A stretch of 64,000 nucleotides of DNA. Source: Acanthochromis polyacanthus. Its lineage: Eukaryota; Chordata; Actinopteri; Pomacentridae. A program made the position numbers and the translations under genes. Below are positions 49,481 to 60,085 of this stretch, one piece after another. The first letter of the stretch is position 1. Each line of letters begins with the position of its first letter. The notes under the pieces were generated by a model that worked only from the letters and a program-made list of their open reading frames with translations, did no database searches and was not told the DNA's origin. The DNA is taken from assembly GCF_021347895.1 (NCBI RefSeq), contig NC_067116.1, positions 37,831,639 to 37,895,638 on the forward strand, written 5' to 3'.

Positions 49481-52400
49481 CTGGAGACAGAGATGGAGGG
49501 AGACGGAGGAAAAGTGAGCACACAAAGCACGCTCAAATCAACACATTGCCCTTGTGAAGTTCTCCTAACACACACTGCATGCTTGGATGAGTCACTGGTA
49601 GTAATTCCTTTTCATGGGATCTTTTTTCTTACCCCCTCTTGCTCAGTGAGGGCCTTAGGATACAAGTGTGGTAGTTCATTCTTCACTTTAATTTGCTGTT
49701 TCGTAATGTGGGTGGGATGAAGCCCTTTCAGACTGTGACTGTGATTAGGGGCTTTTAAGGGTGATACAATAAATAAACTTGACTTGATGTGACCATTGTG
49801 TTTAATCTTTCTCCAGTGCAATAAAGAAATGTGGGATTATCTTTACACTTTACAGGCAACTATCGTTCTTAATTAAATGGAAAAAGGCTTTCTTGAGACA
49901 TTCAGAGTCACTGAAGCCATAGATATCTACTGTGGTCGACGGCAACTTTCCTGTGATGTTTCACAGACAGATTCTCGCTTCATATCAATGCTCTTCCAAA
50001 CCCAGAGACTTATACAGCACCTAACATTAAACACAGAACCACCGATGTGAGAGTTTTCCAGCTGATAAAACAGTTTAAATGCTCTCAACTAAAGTACCAT
50101 CACTGCAAAAGTTGAATGTAAGATAAAAGAGCAGCCGCCGTCAATATACGAGCCAAAAGTTTCTGGTCGAGATACTGGATCTACAGTGTACCTTGTAAAT
50201 AAAGGCTTGTTTGTCGATATGCGATGTGGGATTAACCGAGAATACCAACTCGGCTGTGTGCAGAAAAACAGACTTTTTGGAGCAAAAACATTGCACAGCA
50301 GGGAGAGGGACTGATGCATTTCAACAATAGAAACAGCCAGATAAGAGCGCGAGAGCCAAATCTAACACGATGGACCTCTTGGTTCCCTTGTTGCACGCTG
50401 TATGCTGAAAACTCCACTGAGCAGAAAACTATCAAAGCAGCGCTGACGCTGTCACATTAAACATAAAAAAAATATATCTGTTTGAGAGTTAGGTTGACAA
50501 GAGTCGTCTGTGGTATGTCTACATAAGTTTATTTGGACAAAGTTTTTTTATTTTATCGAGAAATAACTGGGGAATTTTGTCCAAGTCTTGCACAGACACG
50601 GGCTTAGTTTACTCTTTGATTCTTCGTGGGACGTGACTTGCATACAAAACATTCTCTGAAGTGACTATCTCAGTGTGCATCATGGCACTGACATGTTTGT
50701 TTTTTAAACCAAAATGTCTTCACAATTTTTCAGTATTATCTGCGAGTCTGTCTGAGAGTTTACAGCAGCCGAGAGCAAACAGGAGGTGGAAAAACAGGCA
50801 AACAAGACTGAAGTAATTTCCCTGCACTTGCCTGGATGTGCATACTGGTAAATCTGAGCTTTTATTTATGTATATGTGACCATCACCTAATATGTGTGCA
50901 TCAGAAAAGCCAGGGGTTAGAGAGCAGATGAGGTAAATCAGCCCCCTGCCGTGGGGATCGGCGCATAAATAATAAATATGGCATCTCTGGAGACGTGGCG
51001 GGCCGAGTGGAGGCCCCGAGGGCATGAGCGGAGCTGGCAGGGAGGGAAAAGGATTTAGTGGCTGGTAGTGCAGATGCTGGACACAGATAGCTGGTGTCAG
51101 TTACAGCAGCGCTGGCCTCTCTGACTCAATCTCAAAGGGACAGCCAAGGACAAAAACACTGACCTCATACCAAATACCTCGGCTGTGCAGCAGCTGAACG
51201 AGCTGCCTCAAGGGGGCTCAGTGTAGATTCACAGGATTTGTGACAGATAAAATGCTCACACACAACAACCAAACACATGGGCATTTTTTTTGGGTCTTTT
51301 AAGGCAAAGATGACAAGACAAGAATTACCTATGTCAATGCTGAATGGTAAAATGTTGCCACTGATGCAACAATTGATACCACAGCATGTCTGCAGAGGAA
51401 AATACTCAACATGGGACACCTTTACGATACTAAATAAGCACTCAAATTGCCTTTTTGAGGTATTTATCTTATTTCAAAACAAAACTTTGCAGCTGAAACA
51501 TTTGTAACATGCTGCTTGAAAGCAAAAGATGAAACGGAATAAAAGCAACTATCTGACTATTAAACCAGGGCTCTCTGACAGTAATTATTAAAGAAGCTGC
51601 TGCACTAATTAGTTGGGAGACACTGAACATAAAATGATATCAAAAGAGAAATTAAATTAATCAGATCTTTATATTAAAAAAAAGTACATGAACGGCATTT
51701 CAGGTACTTGATGTTAACTTTCATGTGAATATACTAAAAAGACTGTGAGAGTCCAAATTGCAAGGGCTGCTGAGGACAACCTTGATACATATTTCATCCT
51801 AATTACAACTTTCTAGTCTGTAATTCTATACGTAGCTCATAGACAAGCGTCTAATGGCACATCCGAAAAACTGGAAGGTACGTGGATGTGTGCAGGGAGC
51901 CTCATGCATGCCATCTGTAGACAAAATCTTTGCTACTTAGACCCTACTGGACCCTCCAGATGCAGAAAGTAGAACTCTTGCTTAAACTTACTGGATTACT
52001 GCTTTTGCTAAGTGGTACAATATCAGTCATCCAGTAGAAATCTAGAGCTGTCACAATACCAGAATTTGGCAAAATTTAGTAGTCGGTACCAAAAACAATA
52101 AAAATTCTACGATTCTCAATGCTAGTTTTGACACCACAACAAAAAAATAAACTACAGAAATGGATATAGTCCAACATCAACTCTTGGGATGGTCAGAATG
52201 GAGTTTTGAAACAATAAAAAAAGGCTTTTAAAGTTATTGAAAGCAACTGGGAAAATAGCATGGGTATTGTGTCTGTTGAAGAAGTCCACACGTATAACTA
52301 AATACCCATGAAAACACAGTCTGCACATCTCGTCCTGTACAGTCTAAACCTTTATGAAAAGCAAGGGGTCTTTTTCAAATGCTGAGTCACAGTTCAACTG

Positions 52401-53887
52401 TGAGGTTTAATCTGCATTCTCTTCCCCAGTTGGTGAGTTTGATGTGTGATTCATAGCCTCTCTCGTCTCTTCCCCTCTCCAGTTCATCAGCAGCAGCTCC
52501 TCATGTGCTGCTCTCAGGGTCACAGCTATGTTTACCATGACCGGGCTATTATTTTACTCGCTTTTGTTTGCTCTCCAACCATCAGCTTTGTATAGCTTTA
52601 ACTCCGCTATTCATTCCTCCCTCTGTTGTGCATTGTTTTATTTATTTTAAACGTAGATGTTTACTGTAGGTTGAACATCTACAGTGAATTAAAAGTGCAA
52701 AGGAGAATGTGCAGCCTTTTCCGTGTTTTTTTTAATTTTTATTGGTATTCTGTGTTTGTATTTGGTGTATTTTGCCTCTTTCAGGAGCGCAGCAGTGGTT
52801 TGTTTTATCGTTTGAGATCTCTGTTAAGTTCTGTGTCCTCCTACTCTTCTTTTCTGTTGTGTTGCAAGGTTATCGCCTGTATCTCCACAAAAGAACTCAC
52901 TGACAAGAATTCTAGGACATATGAGTGAGTGTGTGCCTGTTTTCATTATAACTGTGATGTAACCGTCCTTTAAAGCCATCAGCTCACTTGCGTCATGCCT
53001 GACATTATGCTTCCAGAGACTCAATTCAGCTACAGACACAATAAAAACATGTTCACCGAGAATTTGAAGGATGGAGGATGAATTTGTACTGCAGGTATTG
53101 GTGGGATTTAAAGTCATATATACAGCTTAGCAACTCTGCACACCGGGGTTGTCATGTTTGATTTTTTCCACTGAAGCAGCATGCAGCAGAGACTGGTGTC
53201 TCTGTTCTTGACTTAAAAACAAAAACTGCAAAAGCAAAAGTACAGGCTATAGATTTAACTTGATTTGTCTGCTCTAACCTAAGTTGCAAACGTTAGCTGA
53301 GTATCATCAACCTGTAAGTTATTTGAAATTAAAATGGAAATAAAGGAAGCATACCTGTATTTGTTGTTTCAAAACCAAAAATAGAAAAATAATGTTTCAG
53401 GTGTCGGAATCAAATCAGTAAAAAAATTAATTCTGTTTATTTGGCAATTCTTTCTTTTATTTAGACACGAAAAGCACACATTATTTGTGCTTTTGGTTTT
53501 TAAATGTTATACAAAAAACAAAATGCCATTGTGCAGCATTTGTTTTCTTTCCTAACAAAAAAGCCCCAAGAAAACCAAACTGAAAAATGCCCCAGTTTTG
53601 ATTTTTGCATATTCCTATCTAAATTTCTCATTTTGCACATACGAGAGAGTGAAGGACAAACACAAAGCAAGTTACACATGTTAGCTACTTTTAATAACAT
53701 CTGCGTGGAACATTTATCATTTAGGCCTAATAAAGTCAGCAGTCATGGGTTGGAATCCTTCTTTGTTGCTGAAATTTTTTGTTTAAAAAGTACTTTGAAT
53801 TTGCAGCCATTTTAATATTAAAAAATTCATTTTGAATTCCTTATGTGTTGTGTGATAATAATGCTAAGATATAACGATAATTAAAAG

Positions 53888-54281
53888 TGTCATGGTCTTG
53901 GGATTTGTTTACTTCCTGTTTTATTTTGTAAAAATCCCTGTGCTTGTATGCCTCTGGCATTCTTACTTCCTCCCCTTGTCTCTGTTTCCCTCCTTTTTAT
54001 TGATTGCCTTGATTGGTTTGACCTGTAGTTTGTCAGTCACTTGTGTTTTAATATCCATTTGTTCCCTTCGTTTCTGTCACAAGTCCTGTGTCCTTTCTCT
54101 GCCATTTTTTCCGGCCCCCCTTTTTGTTTTTGCTTTTGGATGTTTTGTTTTTTTCTGTGCTTTACTTACTGAAGATATATATTTGAACTTTTAGTTGGGA
54201 TACTTTACCTGGACCTCCAGTTGTCTTTTGCTTGCTCCCACGTCTGCTTTTATTAAATCTGCTAAGTGACTTCTGATGACA
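53888..54281 (+). mobile_element. Solo LTR-like block, TGTCATGG...GATGACA
   Basis: The segment starts TGTCATGGTCTTGGGATTTG and ends TTCTGATGACA, with T-rich, gene-free sequence between and CTTTTATTAAATCTGC near its 3' end. The TGTCA/TGACA ends and general phrasing resemble a fish LTR. Flanking five-base sequences (AAAAG and GCTTT) do not match, so this is tentative. Confidence 0.4.
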
Positions 54282-55585
54282 GCTTTTGATACTTTCATCT
54301 GCCTGTCTGTGGTGCCTCACTTGAATGACACCGAGCAGAATTCAGCAAACACCGTTATCCACATTACAGATATTTTTCTAATATTTTCCGCCTTTAAAAA
54401 AATCTGTACGACTACCAATTTACAGTACATCTCCGTACACGAACGTACAAACAACTACAAACGCTCTAACAAGCATGCTGTCCAAGTCTGCATCAAAGAT
54501 ACATCAAATACAAAGAAGGACTGTCATTTCTGGACTGCTTCTGGAGGGCTTTGAACCACGGATTCTGCTGATCAAGTAATATTGAGCACTACTGAAGCTG
54601 GAAGTGAATTAGTGCGAAAAATAAGATTTAAACTTCTGACTGCTAGTGCTAACCAAAAAAGAACATCCCACAGTGTAATTTCAGGCAAACGCAATAATGA
54701 ATATGTGCAAGTTGAGCCATTCCCGCATGTCCAACTAGAATTTTTAAAAATCTGCACTTTAAAAGGCTGAAATAGTGTTTGTGTGTGGATGAGAGACTCA
54801 AACATAGATTAATATGTTCATCGAACAAAATATCCCAATTAGTGTGGACAAGGCCTTCAACCTTTTAGCACCATTTTATGAATTATGTTAACATGAGTAG
54901 TCCTGCTGTGCGTAATATCAGCCAGAAAGATCCAGTCAGATCTCCACATGTCAGATCAGCGCCCTGTTCTCTACCAGCCTGTCACAGATACGATAAATGT
55001 GACAAGCAGACGGGCAGCTCGGTGGTTACAGGCAGGCTAAAAGACAGACAAAACTGCGAAAGAAAAATACAGAGGCAAGCTGCTGCGTTTCTTTTTTTCT
55101 TTCCAGTTCCAGTCAAAGACCCTTATGAGGCCAACCTATTCGGCTTTTAATGGAGGATGACTCGTTCAACCCATCTGTCGTTCCATCTTAATCTCACCTT
55201 CTACCTTAGTCTGTCTGTCTATATTTGGATAAAATTAGCTGCCAATCTACTGTCTGCCGCCATCTGTACCCACGGCTCTAAGAAGTCCCTTTCGTGTGTT
55301 TTTTCTTATGCGCTTGTTCCCTCTTCAGTTCTTTTCTTTCCTCAAATTGTCCCGGCGTTCTTCCCACACCATGGTGCATTATTAAGAGGCCTCATTAATC
55401 ACTCAGGCTGCCTGTCTGTCACTCCATCAACACACACTGCTGTTGTTCCCGCTGCACACATGCACACACATTCATGCACGCAATTGTGCCGGTTTCACAG
55501 GGGGAGCTAGTCCCATCAGTGTCTATGTATAAGTCCTTTAGAGTGAAAAATGAGGCTACCCTTCGAGTGACAAAGGGCTGTTTTC

Positions 55586-55602
55586 TAGGGATGGGCCGGA
55601 TA
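55586..55602 (+). repeat. hAT left terminal inverted repeat
   Basis: TAGGGATGGGCCGGATA. It pairs with 59586-59601 at the other end with a few mismatches after the first eight bases. Confidence 0.88.
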
Positions 55603-56437
55603 TCCGGTTAAAACGGATACTCGTTACGGATAATGCCTGTTTTCCGATTACGAGTATAGTCCGGATAAAGGACGCCACTATCCGTGATCGTAATGAATGA
55701 AGTGTTACTCCATATTTGGAAAACTCGCTGCTTCACCTTACTTTCTAAGCTCTGTGATTGGTCAGTCACATGCAGCGCCACTCCCTCACCGGGGCTCACA
55801 TCACCCATGGGCTCATTCTGCTCACAGCACTGTCGGGAGAGGAGCTGTTGTGTGACTCACCGTCTCCGCGCTTCCTTCACTCCACTTTTGCTCGCGTACG
55901 CTTTATTTGGTGCTCAGTTTTCTTCAGTTTGCCTCTGTTTTCGCTTTGTATGGTGTCTGTTGGATGTTGGAATGCATACAAGGTGCATTATTTGACAAGG
56001 CAGAGTAGCAAATGGCTCGCGTCGGTCACTTTATTGCACCTTTTTCTCCCCTCTCTGCTTTTTCCCCTATCGCGCTGCCATTTCGGTTAGTCAGGGCTAT
56101 TATTTAAAGATACCCGGTGAAGTTATTTTCTAACGTAAGTGGTGCATTTAACCAGAGCAGTGTCACGAGTGGAGGCTTTCTCTCCGGTGTGTGTGTTGTG
56201 TGTGTGTTGTGCGTGTCCCGGGGCGCGCTCGAGTTGGAAAACTTTGACGCGGTGCTTTTGTGAGGACGACAGTATTATACAACATACACAACTGAACTGA
56301 CATTTCCCCGTTTGCAATGAGGTGTGCATAAATCACCAAATTCACCCAGATCATTGACAAAATAAGCCATCTTCAAACCCTTTACACATATTGGAGAACA
56401 GATAAAAAGCCAGTGTCGAGCCCTCTTGTACTATACA

Positions 56438-58570
56438 ATGAGTGACACAGAGGGTACTTCAGCTTGTTGTGAACAGGGCAATAGCACTGTCACTCGCAGT
56501 AGAAGCAGTGGGAGCACCCATACTGCCCCAACTGGAACTGCCAATGCATCTGGTGATGGATCTCCTCCACCAAAAGTTAGAAAGACCTCAGCAGTATGGG
56601 GTTATTTCACTGTTTTTGAAAATGATAATTCCAAAGTCATTTGCAAGCTTTGCAAGAACAAAATAAGCAGAGGGCCAGACCCAAAACATTACAATACAAC
56701 ATCCATGCATAATCATCTGTTTCATGCTCATCACATAAAAAAGCCAGGGGAAGCAGCCACGTCCTCCACTTCTCAAGGCTCTGGTGTTCAGATAGGAGCT
56801 GCTAAAGGCTCTGCTCCGTCATCCTCACCAATACTCGCTGCATTTTCAGCAAAGCAGCCTTTCGCTGCAAATCATCCCCGATCAAAACAAATTACAGAGT
56901 TGATTGGTAAAATGATCTGCCTTGATCTTGAGCCTTACTCTGCAGTGGAGAGGAGAGGTTTCAAATCCCTTGTTGCATATTTAGAGCCCAGGTATAAAAT
57001 CCCATCAAGACACCATTTCAGTAGAACTGTTGTGCCTGAGTTGTATCAGTCAATGAGAGGGGAACTTGCCCAGTCACTCAAGGCTGCTGATGGAGGTGTT
57101 ATCAGCCTCACAACCGATCTCTGGACGAGCAACCACAATGCCCATGCATACCTCTGTATAACTGGGCACTGGTGTGAACATGTGGAGGATTCATCAGTGC
57201 AGAGGAAAGCAGGGCTGCTAAATGTTGGTGTGCTGGACATTGAGCACACAGCAAACAACATTCTTTGCTGCCTCAAAGACAAAATTAATGAGTGGGCAGA
57301 GTTTCTTGGACAGCCTATAAATGTGAAGTTTGTTGTATCGGACAATGCAGCCAACATGGTGAAGGCTTTGAGTGAATTTGGGCATATTCGTTGTGTGTCT
57401 CATACACTTCACTTGGTGGTGTGCAAGGCGTTAGAGCAGGACAGGACAGTGACATCCCTTCTGTCCAAAGCCAGAAGCATTTCTGGCTATATTCATCGCT
57501 CAAGCAAAGCCAACAACAGACTTCATGAGCTGCAAACACAGTTTAACCTCCCCCAGCACACTCTCATAACTGATGTAAAAACCAGGTGGAACTATACATT
57601 TTATATGCTCCAGCGGCTGGTAGAGCAGCGCAATGCTATTCAGATTATGACACAGGAGTCTAACATGGGTAGAGCTCCAACAGTCATCTACCCAAATGAG
57701 TGGAGGTTGGCATCAGATATGCTCACTGTTCTGAGTCCTTTTGAGGAGGTAACACAAGCACTCTCAAAGCACAGTGCATCCATCTCTGAGGTTATTCCTC
57801 TGCTGCATGGCTTGTGCTCCATCATGAAGTCACATCATTTGAGTGAGCCATGTGCAGCTGGTGAGGAATCCGAGAGTGCCTCTGCCCGTGTCATGGCTGA
57901 TGATGAAGATCTGGTTGCCCCAGGGCAGCATGACCAGGATGGTGCAGCTGAGTCTGTGGAGAAGTTAGGAGCAGCAGCAAGGAAACTTGCAGCCAATTTG
58001 AGCAAAGAACTGCAATGGCGTTTCGAACCCATTTTTGCAAACTCTACATTTCTGCTCGCGACTCTCCTTGACCCTCGATACAAAGCCAGCTGTTTTCCAA
58101 GCAGTGTTGATGTGAATGCACTCAAGAGAACATTATGCCAGAGGATGGAGCTCTGTGATCCTGTAGCTGCACCTGCAAGAAATGAAGAGGAGAGAGAGAG
58201 ACCTACAACTAGCAGCAGCACTTCAGTCCTGTCCTTCCTTCAGAGAAAGAAGTCAGCTACTCCGATGAGGACACAACATTTGCCATCAGGTGATGTGGAT
58301 GCCTACCTGGCAGATGGAGAGATCACCCTTACTGATGACCCAGTAAAATACTGGTCAGGCAAGCTCCAATGTTGGCCAAGTCTGACAAGGTTTGCACTGC
58401 ACCTTCTCAGTTGTCCACCTACTAGTGTCCAGTCAGAGCGTGTTTTTAGCACAGCTGGAAATGTGGTTAGTCCACAGCGAGCAAACCTCGACCCTGTCCA
58501 CGTGGAACAACTGGTCTTCATTAAAGTAAATGAAGATCTAAAAAGCAGCATAGGACTATTTGGTCAGTAG
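56438..58570 (+). CDS. hAT transposase with BED zinc finger
   Basis: The enzyme would cut and reinsert the surrounding transposon. The open frame runs from an ATG at 56426 (714 residues); the second ATG at 56438 (MSDTEGTS) looks the more natural start. Numbered from 56426: a BED-type zinc finger at 56-103 with Trp58, Phe61 and ligands Cys73, Cys76, His97 and His102; a helical DNA-binding or dimerisation segment near 150-220; the RNase H-like core with TTDLWTS (Asp231), VSDNAANM (Asp306) and RCVSHTLHL (Cys323, His326); an all-alpha insertion; a LATLLDPRYKASCF block; and the C-terminal hAT dimerisation region with SERVFSTAGN (Glu671) and HVEQLVFIKVN. Asp231, Asp306 and Glu671 fit the hAT catalytic triad. 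There are no stops or frameshifts. An AATAAA at 58736-58741 could end the transcript. A domesticated ZBED gene is the alternative, but the terminal repeats and target duplication argue for a transposon. Confidence 0.93.
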   Translation: MSDTEGTSACCEQGNSTVTRSRSSGSTHTAPTGTANASGDGSPPPKVRKTSAVWGYFTVFENDNSKVICKLCKNKISRGPDPKHYNTTSMHNHLFHAHHIKKPGEAATSSTSQGSGVQIGAAKGSAPSSSPILAAFSAKQPFAANHPRSKQITELIGKMICLDLEPYSAVERRGFKSLVAYLEPRYKIPSRHHFSRTVVPELYQSMRGELAQSLKAADGGVISLTTDLWTSNHNAHAYLCITGHWCEHVEDSSVQRKAGLLNVGVLDIEHTANNILCCLKDKINEWAEFLGQPINVKFVVSDNAANMVKALSEFGHIRCVSHTLHLVVCKALEQDRTVTSLLSKARSISGYIHRSSKANNRLHELQTQFNLPQHTLITDVKTRWNYTFYMLQRLVEQRNAIQIMTQESNMGRAPTVIYPNEWRLASDMLTVLSPFEEVTQALSKHSASISEVIPLLHGLCSIMKSHHLSEPCAAGEESESASARVMADDEDLVAPGQHDQDGAAESVEKLGAAARKLAANLSKELQWRFEPIFANSTFLLATLLDPRYKASCFPSSVDVNALKRTLCQRMELCDPVAAPARNEEERERPTTSSSTSVLSFLQRKKSATPMRTQHLPSGDVDAYLADGEITLTDDPVKYWSGKLQCWPSLTRFALHLLSCPPTSVQSERVFSTAGNVVSPQRANLDPVHVEQLVFIKVNEDLKSSIGLFGQ

Positions 58571-58735
58571 AGAGAACACTTTCCCTCTCACACATTCACT
58601 GTCACACAGGAAAACACAAAAACTGTTTTTTTTTTTTTCTTTAAAGAAAGTTGTGTTGAATATGGCAGCTCTTGTATACAAAAATAACCACTTACTGTTT
58701 GCATTGTAATATTTGTTCATTCATTAAAAATATTT

Positions 58736-58741
58736 AATAAA
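58736..58741 (+). terminator. Possible polyadenylation signal of the hAT transposase
   Basis: AATAAA lies 166 bases after the transposase stop codon. The AT-rich context makes chance occurrence possible. Confidence 0.4.
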
Positions 58742-59030
58742 TAATGTCATGGTATGACAACAACAACAAAAAAAATCAAAAATTAAAAACAAGGGGGGAA
58801 AAGTTGTTCAGTAAATAATACCTATTTTTTACCTATTTTGCAAATATTCACTAAGCACTTGAAAAATGTTCTGTTCAAGTATATGTAAACTTGTTCTGTA
58901 AATATTTATTATTATTACTTTACTATTGTGATCTGAAACATTTAGTTTGACTTCTGATTCTGAAGGTGTTGTGTAAATGTCCATTCATACTACTACTTAA
59001 CATTTAAAAAAGATTTATGGTTGGAATTAG

Positions 59031-59034
<4 letters not shown>

Positions 59035-59077
<43 letters not shown>
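59035..59077. repeat. (AT)n microsatellite inside the hAT element
   Basis: About 21 uninterrupted AT units followed by A-rich sequence. Confidence 0.95.
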
Positions 59078-59081
<4 letters not shown>

Positions 59082-59516
59082 GAAAAAAAAGGAAAAAAAA
59101 TCAGTTCTAAATATGTTATGTAAACATTATTTCAAACACTTAAGAATGTTCATATTGTGAGTTTTACCATAAACTTGTTCTGTAAATAGTTCCTTTACAT
59201 TTGTGATAAAAATTTATGAATCTTAATTCTGAGGATGTTGTAAACATTGATACACTTATAGTTATTTATGTTGTGTTTAAACAAATTATGTTCTGTAAAT
59301 TGTTCTTTTACTTTTGTGATTTAAACATTGATTTGAATCTAAATTTGGAGTTTGTTCTGAAGTTTTGAAATAAACAATAAATGCAGCAACTTATGAGCAA
59401 TCCACACAAATGTTTGACTAAAAATAATGTACCAATAAAATCCATATATTTCTGGTTAAAATAGACAAACTTCCGGTTTAAACCACGCCCACTTCCGGGT
59501 TTGGCCCCGCCCCCTC

Positions 59517-59580
59517 CGGATACGGATACGGATACAGATAATGTAGGTGAGTGAACAGATACAGATACAGATACAGATAA
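59517..59580 (+). repeat. Subterminal GGATAC/AGATAC repeats of the hAT element
   Basis: CGGATACGGATACGGATACA followed, after a short spacer, by ACAGATACAGATACAGATAC. Similar CGGATA words occur at the left end, so they are probably recognition sites for the element's own transposase. Confidence 0.8.
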
Positions 59581-59585
59581 TGGTG

Positions 59586-59601
59586 TATTCGCTCATCCCT
59601 A
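59586..59601 (-). repeat. hAT right terminal inverted repeat
   Basis: Read on the minus strand it starts TAGGGATGAGCGAATA. The outer eight bases match the left end exactly. Confidence 0.88.
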
Positions 59602-60085
59602 CTGTTTTCCTTCCAGGAGGATATTACCAAGGTTTTAGCAAGCAACCTGTCACACTGTGTCATACATAAATGGCTTTAGCGCCTCACATTTTCTGCACAA
59701 AAAGGGACGGTTCTGTGTTTGCACCTGCCGTATAGGATGCATCATCCTTGGGAGGTTTTCTTTTGTTGCTCGCGAGCTACAGTATAAAAGCACCTAAATG
59801 AATACAATGGCTGCGTGGGCAGCTATATTCCATCTTATAAAACCTGTATGAGGTGGGAACAGCGGGACACCGAAGTAGGGAGACGAAAAGAAGAAGAAAG
59901 GAGCGTTATGCGAGCCACAAGAGAACAGGTGACAATTCAGTTGACTCAATAATAGCTATTTGATTATGGTGGAGGGAAGAAAGAGGAGGCAGAGTAGATG
60001 GATCGAAGGACGGTAAAGATGGAGCTGAGTGAAGAGTTTCTTTTCTTTGCTATCATGTAAAGTAATCAGAATGCTCTGCAGAAGA

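Larger units (their letters stand above)
55586..59601 (+). mobile_element. Complete hAT-family DNA transposon
   Basis: The element is 4016 bp and is flanked by a perfect 8-bp target duplication CTGTTTTC (55578-55585 and 59602-59609), the size expected for hAT. Its ends are inverted repeats: TAGGGATGGGCCGGATA on the left and, read inward, TAGGGATGAGCGAATA on the right. Both subterminal regions carry many GGATA/CGGATAC-type repeats (about 55597-55690 and 59517-59580), likely transposase-binding sites by analogy with other hAT elements. An uninterrupted transposase gene lies inside on the plus strand. An AT dinucleotide run is in its 3' part. Everything needed for mobility appears to be present. 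Confidence 0.92.

Noticed and set aside
56588..56776. Minus-strand frames within 56588-58551
   Set aside because: They are antisense shadows of the hAT transposase and show no motifs of their own.
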